DNA of 64,000 bases, from contig NC_061866.1 of assembly GCF_907164915.1 (NCBI RefSeq), forward strand, positions 22,794,117 to 22,858,116, read 5' to 3'. Every line of letters begins with the position of its first letter. Positions within the stretch are counted from its first letter, which is position 1. The notes under the pieces were generated by a model that was given only the letters and a program-made list of their open reading frames with translations, was not told the DNA's origin and made no database searches. A program made the translations under genes and the position numbers. Origin of the DNA: Impatiens glandulifera. Lineage: Eukaryota > Streptophyta > Magnoliopsida > Ericales > Balsaminaceae. Shown here piece by piece: positions 48,425 through 60,895 of the stretch.

Positions 48425-51400
48425 ATCTTAAAACAGTTTCGTGTGCTAAGTTATTTAGTAGCTTTTGCCGTCGAAAATCTTTGTCTTTGATGTTTCATAA
48501 ATATGAGTCGCGATGTTGCAAAGAAGATGATATATTTCGATAAGATAAAGTTGTTCATCTAAAGGAATAGAATAATCTACAAATAAAGATATTTAGTGTA
48601 TACATATAATGTTAATTATTATTAATATTATTTGTATGAAAGCTTACTTTTATAAGCTAATATATGTTGATGTAGATTTATATTCTAAAAAAATGATGTA
48701 TATTCATTATACAAACGTTTTCTTGAAAATAATTTAAAAAACAATAATTTGTTTTCTTTTTCATTAAAAGTTTGATAGTTACTAGAATTATTATTTTTAA
48801 TAAATGAAAAGATAACTAAAATGTTAACTTATAATTTTTAAAATAAAATAAAATTAGTGGTTATATTTAATAGTAATTAAAATTAATTATAATTGAAACA
48901 TATAGTTTAAGTTTTAAAATAATTAATTATAAATATATATACAATCTTAAATTAATTAAACGTGATAATTAATAAGAATATGATAACTAATAAGAGATAA
49001 TATATTTATTTATATAAGTATATATATTGTCTTATATATTACATTTTGATTATGATGTTAAGTTATCATTTTAAATGTGTGTTGTCTCCAGAAAGAAGAC
49101 AAAAGGTCATAAAAGCGGTACAATGATAAAAAGATGTGTTGGCGCAGTGATTCAAAGTTTAAACGCAATGGTGCATGGGGGAAGGGTGGTCCTATGTTCG
49201 AATCCAACTAATGAGATGATTTCTTTTGTAAAAATCAGATTTGCTAAAATGACTGTGGTCATTGATGTTAAAAGCCATTCCAATTTCTTGTGTAGAAAGT
49301 ATGAGTTGAATGGGTCTAGTCAATGATTTTTTTATAGAAATCGGACTAGCTAAAATGACTTTAGTCGTCATTGATATTGAAACCATTCAAATTTCTTGTG
49401 TAGGAATTATGGGATGAATGGGATAATCAATGATTTCTTTGTAGAAATCAGACTTGTTAAAGTCATTGATGTTGAAACCATTCAAATTTCTTTTGTAGAA
49501 ATTATGAGATGAATGGGTAGTCAATGATTTTTTTTTTAGAAATCAGACTCGTTAAAATGATTTCTTTATAGAAATCAGACCAGAGTCTTGATGTGAAAAT
49601 CATTATAATTTTCTTGTGTAAAAATTATGAGATTAATGGGTTGATAATGATTTTATAATATATATATATATATATAATACGATTTGTCTAAATGACATTA
49701 ATCATGAATGCTGAAATCATTATAATTTCATGAAATGAATTGGGCATCCTAACGATTTCTTATGTAGAAATTTAATTTGTCAAAATAATATTGTCATTAA
49801 TATTTTGAGACATTTTAATTTTCTTGAGATTAAATAAGTTGTTTGTGTTAGAACTTATTCTAATCATGCATTTAAAGAGACACGACTATGGAAATTAGTC
49901 TTGGTGAAAATAATCCACTCATATTTGTTTTGAGAGTGCATACTCGCTTCACGTCGATTATTGTTCAAAACATGGCAATATAAGTGCTTGGATTAAGACA
50001 TGAAATATATTTGTAGTTATATTTAATTTGATTATGTAGCTAAGTGATTATTAATATAAATTATACATATTAGCTAATAATAGGATTATTCATATTCATT
50101 CATAATAAGTCTGATCATCTAGAAATTTATATATATGTATAAATAAAGATTTATTTTCTATCTATTTTATTTTAATAGATAATATTGAAATTTGTCACGA
50201 ATTATGTGTTCTTTGATTGACAAAGATTTGTTATAGAATGTTAAAGGTCATCTAATTAATTAAGAAACAAATAATTGATGACATTGATACTTATTTATAT
50301 AATTAGTTAGTTTCTATTTGATTAAAGATAAATGGTCAAACATTCTAATTAAGTGTAATAATTAATATTCTAATTAATTATCATGTATTTTTTAAACGTA
50401 TTTTTAATGATAAATGAAATCGTATATATATTTTTTTAATAATATATGACATATTATTTATTTGATTACGTTTCTATGTTATTGACTATATATATTATAG
50501 TTATTTTTTTGTGGTGACAAAAATTAAAAAAGCAATAATATACAATATCATATATATGGATATATTAATTTTGGTTTAATATAATATATTTGATATACAT
50601 TGTTCAATGCATCATTAAGACTTACTTAATTTAATAATTTTGAAATCAAATCATTACAAGTAAAGTCTTGTTTGATTTGAGAATAATGTGGCAAACGTGC
50701 CGATATTATGGGATGCAAACGTGCAACCGAAAATAAATATTTAAGCGACTTTGGTCAAAGATGCTTGAAACATTATGATTTCTTTTGTAGAAATAATGTA
50801 ATACGGTGAATATTTATTTGATTAAATATTCTAATTTCTTTTATAGAAATGAAGTGTTAAAATAAATATTTTAATTGATTAAATATTTTAATTTATTATG
50901 TAGAGATTAAGTGAAGAATAATTTATAAATGAATAAACATTTTAATCTCTCGTATAGAAATTATGTTTTATTCAATTAAATATTTATAATATAGTTATCT
51001 TATTCAATGTATGATAAGTATAACAAAAAAAATTTGTAAAAGAATTGTGTGACGATATCTTGATTAGAAAATTATCGATTTAAATCATACAAATGTGTGT
51101 GATTTAAAAAGGATACCAACACGATTGTGGGGTAAATATTTTTATTGATTATAACACAAAATTAATTGTGTATATTATGGTAAATGTAAAAATAATTTGT
51201 TGTTATAGAAATATGTTCTCTATAAAAGATAAAGTTGCGCAACTTTATAAAAAGAAAATAAAATAACAAGAAAATGTCTTGTTTATATTTGCTGAGTTGT
51301 TGTTCAAATCGATATTTTAGATTTGAGAATTTTGAAATCAAGAAACGTGTCATATTTTGACATTATTTTCATAAAACTTTGAAGAACCAATGTCTTCAAA

Positions 51401-51940
51401 AGAATTTATGAAATAAATGAAAAAAAAGTTTATACATTCTTGATATGACTTATAACAAATTTTATAATAATGATATGAAAATTTGATCATACTTTTATTC
51501 AAAAGTGGATGTGACAATTATATATATCATGAAGAAAATGAAAATTATTTCATTACGTGTCTTTTGTACAATATTTTTATCGTTGAAAATTACGATAAAA
51601 ATGATTAAATCCATAAAGGATATGAATTGCACTAAACGAAATATCATGATGTTATCAAATGATATATTGATATTATTAAATGAAAGACTTTACGTCTTAA
51701 AGTGAATATGTTTACACTTAGAAGTGCAATGTACGTATGGAAATCTTCTAAGAAACTTATGATGGATAAATTAAACGTTATAATCTATATTTTTGACTTA
51801 TGTTGAAAAATAAAATATTTTAATGTAAAATATATAATCGTTTACACGAAAAAAGAATAGTTTAAATACATTTTGTCTACTAGTTATCCAAGTAAACAAT
51901 ATTTTCATAAAAAATTAAATGATAAGCATGTACGAATGAC
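48425..51940. other. Internal region of the retrotransposon, no intact coding
   Basis: AT-rich and full of stops. Apart from the 49213-49840 tandem repeats and related GATTTCTTTTGTAGAAAT pieces at about 50777-50960, I recognise nothing. The place where gag and most of pol should be is occupied by this sequence. Confidence 0.6.
49213..49840. repeat. Tandem repeat, about 7 units of roughly 90-105 bp, inside the retrotransposon
   Basis: Each unit starts with ATGATTTCTTTGTAGAAATC and contains TTGAAACCATTCAAATTTCT and AATTATGAGATGAATGGG-like text. The first three units are well conserved; later ones are shortened or diverged, one disrupted by a (TA)n. Confidence 0.85.
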
Positions 51941-51949
51941 TATGCTTCT

Positions 51950-52260
51950 TATTAGAAGATGTTCCAAGGTTAACTAAGAATGTACCAACATAAATTTCTA
52001 ATTATTGTGTTAGTAATTAGAAATTGGACAAGCTTAGAGTCAGTGACAAGTCTAGACATACATGTCTTAGACATAATGTCATTAGACTATACTCTTTAAT
52101 AGAGTTATCAAATTTGACTATGTAAGTCAAAGATAACATTGTGGATCCACTAATCAGATTATTGAATAGAGAGATAGTTTGAAGTCTTTAGAGACATAAG
52201 CCTACTATAAGTTGGTATGAAGGAAAACCCAACCTATGTAGACTAGAGATCCTAAGAACA
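51950..52260 (+). pseudogene. Copia pol 3' end (RNase H C-terminal region)
   Basis: From 52045: DKSRHTCLRHNVIR, then KDNIVDPLIRLLNRE after one stop: the conserved K-S-R-H-x-x-x-R-H-x-x-I-R and D-N-x-A-D-P-L motifs that end copia pol. About 500 bp of 3' untranslated sequence follows before the polypurine tract. Confidence 0.75.
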
Positions 52261-52710
52261 AGGTTCAATTGGACAACCTAATTGTACTAACTTAGAAAGA
52301 TATTCTTGAGGATTAATCCTATAATAAAACAATATATATTTTGACGAGGATAAGCATGTAGCTTTTAATGATTCTTTGTGAACAAATAGATCACCTATGT
52401 GAGGGAGAAGTGGGGCCGCTTCGAAAGAATTGCACGACTCAATTCTAGACCCTCTCACAGAACCAGGCACGTGTTCCATGTCCAAAACGGAAACAACCAT
52501 GAGAGTTTGACATGTCTCAAGGAGAATTTTATGTGAAAGTTTGTAATCATTTACACAAATGACAGAATAGTTCAAGGACATCGAGTCTACTAATCAGTTA
52601 GTAAAGTTATATACTTTTATAAGGGAAGGTTCAAAGGGTTACCCCTACCTATCCTATGTAGAGTTCAACTGTTGAACCTTTCACCGGGTTAATCTTTTAA
52701 TTTCCATTAA

Positions 52711-52720
52711 TGTGGGGAAT
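52711..52720 (+). promoter_or_regulatory. Polypurine tract
   Basis: TGTGGGGAAT immediately before the 3' LTR start TGTTGG; the homologous site in copy 1 is AATGTGGGGGA. Confidence 0.7.
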
Positions 52721-53552
52721 TGTTGGACTTTTAAAACTAATTATATAAATTCCATTAATGAATGGAAATTAGAATGTGGGTAATAAAATCAAATCAAATT
52801 CACATGAAATTCAAACGTGAATTAAAGGGTGAAATTTGATCCAAATGTATAATTTAAATCAATTAATTAATTTAAAATGCCTTGATGATCAATTAACAAA
52901 ATGTTGTTAATTTGTAGTGTAACTTACATGAGTTTGTTATTATTATCATTTGTTATGATAATTAATAATATTATTAAAAAATTGGAAAATCATGTAACGT
53001 TAGTATTGAATTGTAAATGTCTTAATTGTTTTGGCAAACAATTACTCTATAATGAAGAGAAAAATATTAAGGTAATGAAGAGACAAACAATGTCAACCGT
53101 TGGATCAAATGATGATTTTATTTAATTGTTTAACTTTTCAACAATATAAAATCTCTTATCTCTAATCTAAAACTCACTTCATCATTTCATTTTTTCTCAC
53201 TCTAGAATTCCAAAAGTCTTCTTCTTGTTTTGTGAGTGTTCTTCGAGTTCTTTGCTCGATATTTCCGTTTAAACCCGATGATAGTTCAGGTACGCTGATC
53301 AAGTTCGACGAGTAGTGATTTTAGTGCAAAATCACTACTGGATTTGTTGTACCCTGGGAGACAACCATCTACGATAAGCTCCAGCACAAGCGGGAGACGA
53401 TGGAACTGTTTTAAGGGAAATGTGTCTAACACATGCATCAAATCAACATCTCAATTGGTGAGTTCGTTCTTCATATATTTTATTTATTTCACTTATTTGT
53501 ACATCATTTTATATATATTTATATAATTTATTTCAAGAGAGATTATCTAACC
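52721..53552 (+). mobile_element. 3' LTR of the GGTGA-flanked retrotransposon
   Basis: Begins TGTTGGACTTTTAAA and ends ATCTAACC; the final A of the canonical CA is C here and in copy 1. Target duplication GGTGA follows. Confidence 0.92.
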
Positions 53553-53846
53553 GGTGAAACAGGAAAAACGCAGAAAACAATAACGAAAGCATTGGGTAAA
53601 GAAACAGACTTGAGGAAATGAGTTTTAATTAAAGGGCAAACCTGAGAGGTGTTAGATTAAGTTAAGTAATGAAAAAAGGAAAATTAATTAATATACAAAT
53701 AATTAATTAAGAAAACAAATTTTAATTGATTAAAATAAACTTAGGTGAATAAGTTAATCAATACGACATAGTTTTAATGATGTGGTCATAAACAAAACTA
53801 AGTTATGCAATTGTCCATGCGCAGGTACAACTCAAGAGACACATGA

Positions 53847-54090
53847 CATCGACGTGTTATTCTGAAGTAGCGCGAGTAGACGTCTCACTTCATCAGACGT
53901 GTTAGTTTGAAGAAGCGCGAGTAGATGTCTCACTTCAACAGACGTGTTAGTTTGAAGAAGTGCGAGTAGACGTCTCACTTCAATAGACGTGTTAGTCTGA
54001 AGAACCGCGAGTAGACATCTCACTTCATCAGACGTGTTAGTCGAAAAAAAGCGCGAGTAGATGTCTCACTTCATTAGACGTGTTAGTTAA
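53847..54090. repeat. 45-bp minisatellite, about 5 units plus a partial
   Basis: Same unit as 17999-18270. Because 45 is a multiple of three, a minus-strand frame (53832-54023) stays open and repeats RRLLALLQTNTSVEV-like text. I consider that a by-product of the unit length. Confidence 0.95.
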
Positions 54091-54197
54091 TGTACAATTG
54101 GATATAGATCTTCTAAGAACGTGCAAAAGAAGTCAAGGATATGTATAAATAAATTTACGAATTAGTAATAATATTTTATAATTTGTATGCCAACAAT

Positions 54198-54927
54198 TAG
54201 GCATGGTAGTGTTGTCTAATAGGTCGGGTATCTAAAGAGTCGAATTGAACAGTTTGGATAATTAGTTTAGTTTTCGATTCCGGTTAATTTTGGGACACAA
54301 CCAATCGGTTTCAAGTCGGTTCCAAGGACCAAAAAAATTCCAATAACTAAAAGAACATATTTTGGTTAGCACTGTTCGGTTACAATTTCAAATGGTTTTT
54401 TTTTCTATTCATACCACTCAAATACGTAGAGGATTATAAAAAAAAATAGGAAGAGAATAAGTGACTATGAAGAATAAGTATATGAGAAAATGGAGTATTT
54501 TATCTTTTAATATATATTTTATTTTAAATATTATTTATTTATAATATAGGACTGTTCGTTTTATTTTAATTAATATAATATTTATAACTTTTTTTATTAA
54601 ATAATTTTATAAAACGTAATACACATGAATTAATTTTATTTTGTTAATGTAGAATTAAATGATTTAAAATTAAGTTTAAATTATAAAATTTTGTGAAATT
54701 AATTTAAATTATGTTAAAAACATATTTTAAGAACTAAAAATATATTAATAGGTTAAAATTAGTTAAATGAGTCCAAATGAAATAGTTTTAAAAAAAATGA
54801 GTTCGTTTCAAATCGGGATACACATCAGTTCCGAACCGATATTTCGGGTAACTTAAATACCCATATTTTTTGGGGCAAATTCAGGTCCGGGTCGGGTCCT
54901 TCGAAACTCAGAAATATGACATGCCTA
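54198..54927. mobile_element. Non-autonomous hAT-like element in copy 2
   Basis: Ends TAGGCATGG and ACATGCCTA; flanks CCAACAAT (54190-54197) and CCAATAAT (54928-54935). The same flanks as in copy 1 show insertion before the block duplicated. Confidence 0.75.
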
Positions 54928-54935
54928 CCAATAAT

Positions 54936-55870
54936 GAAGGTTTTGGTTCACCAAGAACTATATTGACGAATGATTACGTTCAACGACAAGAATTAATAAA
55001 AGATTTTGAGGTATGAGTGATTAGTTACTCGACTGTGACTTAATTCTTTATATTTGATGCTTCTTCTTGTTGTTTTTTCTCTAAGTCTAAGTGATTTCAT
55101 TTTTCAATATTCCACTAGTATTATGTTACATCTTATAGACCATAGACAATTATCTAATTTACTACCAACATCTTCTAAATCATGTTTATTACAGTTATAG
55201 GCGTTTCTCGTTTTTATTATAGTTCTTGTGTGCAATTGCAAGTTTAAAATATGAATTTTTAATATTCAATGGTGTTATTGATTAGTGGCTTATTTATTAC
55301 AAATTTGGATAATAAGTGTTTCATATTTCCAAATTTGTGTTATTATCTCGCAGTTATTGACAATGAATTGACATATCTATCATCATTAGGAGGAAAGAGA
55401 TATTGTAGAAGGTAACATATCTTTCATTTGTGTCTTACTTAATATTTCTATCATTTTCTTGGTTTGGTTTTCTCAACATGAGGGATCTCTTTAGAGTGTT
55501 TAGCGTTTAACTAATTTCAATTGATATAGCAAAGTGTCTTAAAACATGCTATAGGTAACCATTATAGCTATGGCATCTACAATTCGAGCATCTCAACTTT
55601 GATAGTCTTGAACTTCTGACAAATAAGAAGATAGTGAGAGGCATATCTTCCATTCACAATTCGAATGAACTATGTGAAGGATGTCTACTTGTAAATTAGT
55701 TCCGAAAGAGTTTTCCAAATGAGTCAACATCAAGAGTTACAAAGTCACTTGAACTCATACTCACTGGTTTATGTGAACCAATCATCACATTTTCTACATG
55801 TGAAGCCAAATATGTTGCAACTACACACTGTGTATGCCACGCAATCTAGATTAGTCATATGATTTTGACT
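54936..55870 (+). pseudogene. Copia pol relic (pre-integrase joined to RNase H) in copy 2
   Basis: Same structure as 19111-20045: pre-integrase text near 55560-55640 and RNase H text near 55793-55850 (CEAKYVATTHCVCHA), with the integrase core and RT missing between them. The RNase H part is slightly better preserved here than in copy 1. Confidence 0.7.
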
Positions 55871-55946
55871 ATTTTGAATTTATTTATTTAAAATAATTAT
55901 TTAATATTTATAAATTTAAAAAGTGTAATTTAAGTGTTTACACCTA

Positions 55947-57750
55947 CAGTAGACTCTCGATAAAATTATATTCGATAAAATTATAAAATCGGTAAAGTAA
56001 TAAATTCTTACAGTCATGACTCGGGCAGAATAGCTAAAGTAGTAATTTCGATAAATTTACTAAGTAATATATTTTTTTGGCATATATAGGTCCCAACCGA
56101 TATATAAAGTAATAATATCTACTATTTTTTTTAATAATTCCGAGTGCCTTAATGAAATATGAGTCTATCGTAGTCTTCTTTATATGAAAATTTATATCTA
56201 TTTGAATCTCATCCCTCATTTTTCGCAAAGCTTTATGAATTTATGAAGTGCTTCTATCATATTGTAAGAGAAAGTCACTAAGTTTCATTGCTGCTCTAAT
56301 TGCTTCATTCCGAGAAACATGCTCCAAAACAAGATTATCATCCTCATTGTCTTAATCTTGATTGTTTTCTCTAAGACCCTCAATGATTTCATCATTAGCT
56401 AAAATCTCAGTCATGTTGTTTTCACCCGGATAATCTAAGAGTTGATCCACATTCATTACGTTACGATTTTGTAAATCATTTATTGTTGACCATAATTCCC
56501 TAATGCCTTCTTCTTCTAAAGGTTATGAAACCACATTTTCTACCGAACGAAGTTTTCAATGTTGAAAGAAATTTGTAATTTTGGTATTCTTAACATTGTT
56601 CATCCAAGCTTAGATAGCAATGTTGATTGCATCGAAAACATTGATCTTCTCTGGATTTGTTTTTTCAGCCTCAAAACCTTTTAAAATAGAACGACAAAAT
56701 CTGTGGCGATAATGAATCTTAAATGCTCTTATAATTCTTGCATCACAAGGCTGAATTTTTTAAGTTGTATTGGGTGGTAAGAAAACAATTCAATATTTTC
56801 TAACCCTTAAAATACCTTTGGATGGGCAAAACAATTGTCAATAACCAATAAAACCTTTCGTCCATCCAATTTCTTTCGAACCATCAAACATATTCTTCAA
56901 ACAATACCCCAGTCATCCATGCTCATTTATTGGCATGATATTGGAAATTTAAACTTTGTAAATTAACATTTTTAAAGAAACGTGATTCTGCAAACTTACC
57001 GATGATTCATAAAGGAATTTTCTCTAACCCATCTTCATTACAACAAATGGCTACTGTCATTATTTCTTTGTCCTTTTTTCTTCTCTCAAGTTGTTTTATA
57101 GTTAATGAATGATCAGATTGTAATCTATAAAACAAGCCAATTTCATCCAAGTTGAAAACATCCTTCATGGAAAATAGGCGTAGTTTCTCTCGTATTGTTG
57201 GCGAGTTGATTTCCACATCTCCCATATTGACAGACCCGCTTTCGCCGAAACGCCTAAAGGACTTGATACCATGTCGTGCCTCTCCATCCAACCAAGAGAG
57301 TAATCAAACTCTGGACCATTATCTCCATACAATATTTTCATAAAATTTATTTCCTTCTCTTGAATTAACTCTCTTGATATATTTACACGCTCTTAATGTT
57401 GAAGAATCCATTCATACAAAGCCTTTTCTAGATTTGGAAACTTTGTGGATTTGTTTCGTTTAACATCAGGTTTCGTCAAATTAGTCGAAAAATATTTCGA
57501 TGACCGCTTAGTTGTATTCGATATTGTTGCTTGACTAATCTAGATGTTAAATTTTTCAGAAACCCATTTTTGTAGCTCTTTTTGAGACGAAGCTGGATTC
57601 TCAATTTTATACTCGTACAATTTTTTATGCATTTCACATGTCATGGTTGTATGTTTAACCTCTTTGAGATGAAAAGTCATTAGAGATTAATACAACAAGA
57701 AAGAAGAGAGTAGTATAAGATTGATTAGAAAAGAAAGAAGATAGAAGAGT
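55947..57750 (-). mobile_element. pogo-like element, copy 2
   Basis: Left end CAGTAGACTCTCGATAAAAT preceded by TA (55945-55946). The right end is not recognisable. It encloses the transposase pseudogene. Confidence 0.75.
56530..57644 (-). pseudogene. pogo/CENP-B-like transposase pseudogene, copy 2
   Basis: Probable start ATG at 57644 (MTCEMHKKLYEY). Readable minus-strand text: NPASSQKELQKWVSEKFNI (psq-like HTH, about 57600-57545, ending at a stop), VNISRELIQEKE (CENP-B HTH region, about 57390), FDYSLGWMEG (about 57310), then from 57291 MKDVFNLDEIGLFYRLQSDH (first Asp, about 57175-57115) and KKDKEIMTVAICCNEDGLEK (about 57070-57010). C-terminal catalytic text is present but frameshifted below about 56950. 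Better preserved than copy 1 around the DDE start. Known role of the family: cut-and-paste transposase related to CENP-B and Tigger. Confidence 0.87.
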
Positions 57751-57892
57751 AGTAAAAGATTGTGTACTGTATATATGTACTTGAAGATAGAAGAGTAGTA
57801 GAAGATTGTATACTGTATGTATGTACTTGAAGACATAAATTTCTCCATTAGTTTTTACTACGGAATTTACGATAATAATATTTAGGAAAAAA

Positions 57893-58862
57893 ACTCACTT
57901 AAACGTATGTACTTGTATAACTAGCTCACATAGACGTATGTACTAATAAAAGGTCGTTTAAACATTCGTACTATAAAAAATTGGCTCATTTAGCCTTTTT
58001 TAGTAACCATAGTTAATTTTTATTTTTAAATTTATATATTTATTAATTAAATATAATATATTTTTTCTCCAATTCTTTTACATTAATAAACTAGATAATT
58101 TATTTCATTCTTAAATTTATTATTATTTTTATATTAGTTTCTTTTTCATATTTTATTTTTTTATTAGTTTTTATTTCTTATCATTCTTAAATTCTCATTT
58201 TTGAAAAACAAAATTAATCACTTATTTATGAATTTTATATTTTACTTAATATTTTTAAGGATTTGTTTCTTATTTAATTTAATATGAACCAAAATGAAAT
58301 TAATAATTTTTTATTTATTTTTTATTCATGACTTATAGTAATAATAAGGAAATAGTTTTGTCTATAATTTATTAATACTCTTTTAGTGTTGGATGAAAGA
58401 GTTGCTATTATTATTCAAATATTAATTAATTTACTTTTATATTGAAATATTTTTATTGTTGAAATTATAAGTCAGTGTTATATTCCATCATTGGGATTAA
58501 ACAATTTAAAAATAATTAATAATCAATGTTAATATAAGAAATTTTTTTTAAAAAGAATAATATATATATATATATATATAATTAAAATAATCAAAAATAA
58601 TACTCATAAAAAAAATAATAAAAAATTTATAAAAAAACTAAAAATATAGGGTTCATTTATTAATGAAAAAGAAAGAGAAATAAAATATATTAATATTTAA
58701 TTAATAAATATATAAATTAAAAAATAAAAATTAATCATGGTTTACTAAAATAGGTTAAATGAACAAATTTTTGATAGTACGTATGTTTAAATAATATTTT
58801 ATTACATATGTCTAAATGATCTATTTGTACAATTAGATACGGCTAAGTGAGTGTTTTCTTAT
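57893..58862. mobile_element. Foldback-like element with long inverted arms
   Basis: The left arm (57893 to about 58175) reads CTCACTTAAACGTATGTACT, then sub-repeats of AGACGTATGTACT and CATTTAGCCTTTTTTAGTAA. The right arm (about 58585-58862), in reverse complement, repeats the same order (CTCACTTAGCCGTATCTAAT, AAACATACGTACTAT, CATTTAACCTATTTTAGTAA). About 400 bp of AT-rich spacer separates the arms. No transposase or clear target duplication. It lies at the lost right end of the pogo element. Confidence 0.65.
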
Positions 58863-58899
58863 TTTTTATACATTATTTTTTAGAATTTATTTATTTTTT

Positions 58900-59000
58900 T
58901 TAGGAATATCCGTCGGAAAGTTTGAGATGTTTCTTGATATTTTTATGACAAAGTTTCCGACGAATATTTTGACAAAACATTCAATATAAATATCCGTCGA
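58900..59000. repeat. CCGTCGGAAA / TTTCCGACG repeat cluster
   Basis: ATATCCGTCGGAAAG, AGTTTCCGACGAATAT and ATATCCGTCGAAAAA occur within 90 bp in both orientations. Sub-terminal arrays of this kind (TTTCCGACGG) are typical of plant CACTA elements, but I see no CACTA end, so this is only suggestive. Confidence 0.35.
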
Positions 59001-59139
59001 AAAATAATATATATTTTTTAATTTTATTTGTCCTAATTCTCTCATATTTTATTACATATTTGAAAACATTCTCATTGAATATTAATAAAAAACTATTTTA
59101 ATTATATAAATTAAATATTTAATAATAAGAATTAAAACA

Positions 59140-59565
59140 AATAACTAACCATTTATTAAAAATAATAATTTCAAATTTACTATAAAAAAACATTTTTAGA
59201 AACAAAATAACAAAGTATTATTCTATAGTTTCTATAAATAATTCTTTGAAACATTAATTATTTTAAAAAACCTCTACTCTTATTTTACTACAAATTAACT
59301 CATTTGCTTTCATTTCTTCTCACTGGTATGCTTGTAAGATATAAAAATAAATAACTAACAATTTATAAAAAATATTAAGTTCAAATTTACTATAAAAAAA
59401 ACATTCTTAGAAATAATATAACAAAGTATTACTCTATACATTCTATAAATAATTCTTTGAAACATTAATTCTTTTAAAAAAAACCTCTACTCCTATTTTA
59501 GTACAACTTAATTCATTTGCTCTCATTTTTTCTCACTCATATACCTGTAAGATATAAATAATACA
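59140..59565. repeat. Tandem duplication of about 210 bp
   Basis: Two adjacent copies sharing TTCAAATTTACTATAAAAAA, AACAAAGTATTA(T/C)TCTATA, AATAATTCTTTGAAACATTA and a CCTGTAAGATATAAA-type end; lightly diverged. Confidence 0.85.
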
Positions 59566-59855
59566 CACATCATTAAATAACACCATATGATTATTCATTA
59601 TTTTGTAGTAAATGAAAACAAAAAGAGAATTCCACCTTAGCCATTTTTCAGATAATAGATCTCCCCAAAGCAACTTCACTTAAGAGCAATATTGAGCACA
59701 TTTACTCACTAGGTCCACAAAATATATTCCCTTCTCCAAACTGTAAATAGCAGAAAATTACTTTAAGATATGACTTTCAATTGTATTGTATAAATTTATT
59801 TGCATATGAAAACATGAAGTATAGGAAAGTGAAAACTATGTATCTAGTTGCACGA

Positions 59856-60895
59856 GTGTCGGGTGGAGCTATTCGAAGTCGTTGGCTAAGAATACCCACA
59901 AAATTTGTTAGTCCAGAACCTACAGAGAAGAACAAGAATCATAGCCAATATAGTTTCACTAGGCCTTGTTTGGTAAAAGGTTATTTGGATATAATCCAAA
60001 ATAAGCTAACTTATTCCATCATCAATCACTTCATCATTAAGTCATTACCAAAAAGAACTTACTACTGTTTATGACATTTTAAAATATAAAACACAGAGGA
60101 TGGTTATTTAACCTAAATAACTCACTTTTTTGTTGTTATTTTCCGAAAAAAAAAATATATATTTAAATAAACAATCTCTAAGTAAGAGACAGTAGAATGT
60201 AATACATTTCCACTATAAGTTTCTAGGTTAGTGCATCATAAGTTTTTTCAAATAGTACAAACTGTGCAAAAACAGCCTTCTGTTTTTGAGTTTTCCCTTG
60301 TAAGGTGTAAACTTTTTGGATTCTCCCTCCCTAGCAAGAGAAAAAACATCTTCAAGCTCAAGAATCCAATCCTGAGAATTTATACTTGTACTTAATCTTA
60401 TAATCTCATCATCAAAAAGCATGCAAATAGAGAATAGCGAGGAATGACTTAATTTCAGGAAAAGTTTGAGAAAGCAAGAATCCCAATATGTGTGTAGGAG
60501 CATGAGTTATGTGTAGTTACTTCTCAACCAAATGATAATCTTCACTGTTATATGGAAGTGGATAAATGTTACATTGAAGTTTCATATACTTCTCATTCAT
60601 GTTGTCATCATTATCACCAAAATATCAATTATTAGCCAAAACATTATTATTGAGTTACAAAATAAAAAAAAAATAGAAGCTGGTAATCTTGAGATTTGGA
60701 ACTACACACTATGTAATTTAGAACAGCAATCTAGTCCTTTAGTTGATGTCCCTATAAATATATGACAGAAAAATGAGACTAAAAAAGAACATAGAATATG
60801 ACAGTTAATTATAATCTCACTTGTGTAGTTATAATCGGGACATAACTAGGATGACCTATGAAGAATTTGCTATCATCCCGTTGATCTGAAGCCAT
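59856..60895 (-). pseudogene. Exon-like remnants of an unrecognised gene
   Basis: Three minus-strand blocks look like exons. 60895-60821 starts with ATG, encodes 25 codons beginning MASDQRDDSKFF and ends at a GTGAG donor. About 60450-60235 encodes LFDDEIIRLSTSINSQDWI and LEDVFSLAREGESKKFTP; its end reads KNRRLFLHSLY in one frame or KQKAVFAQFVLFEKTY in the next, suggesting a frameshift. About 59940-59856, after a TGTAG acceptor, encodes LTNFVGILSQRLRIAPPD. Codon balance exceeds the surroundings. A MITE-like end (GGCCTTGTTTGGTAAAAGG, about 59962) lies in an intron position. I do not recognise the protein and cannot prove the blocks belong to one gene. Confidence 0.35.

Larger units (their letters stand above)
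47588..53557 (+). mobile_element. Complete LTR retrotransposon, degenerate copia type
   Basis: 5' LTR 47593-48424 and 3' LTR 52721-53552 are both 832 bp and very similar. GGTGA flanks the element at 47588-47592 and 53553-53557. The internal region (about 4.3 kb) has lost nearly all coding sequence. The 3' end of copia pol is traceable just before the 3' LTR, and a polypurine tract precedes it. No tRNA-Met-type primer binding site is visible after the 5' LTR. Best described as a decayed or non-autonomous copia element. Confidence 0.9.
52637..58208. repeat. 5.6-kb segmental duplication, copy 2
   Basis: Direct match of 16789-22354 with the same order of nested elements. The left limit lies inside the retrotransposon 3' region (GGTTACCCCTACCTATCC), only because copy 1 is cut by the N gap. 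The right limit is inside the foldback-like element. Confidence 0.95.

Noticed and set aside
53832..54023. Minus-strand protein with 15-residue repeats (RRLLALLQTNTSVEV)
   Set aside because: The 45-bp unit is divisible by three, so an open frame is expected by chance; the copy-1 array does not keep an equivalent frame and no start context or homologue is evident.
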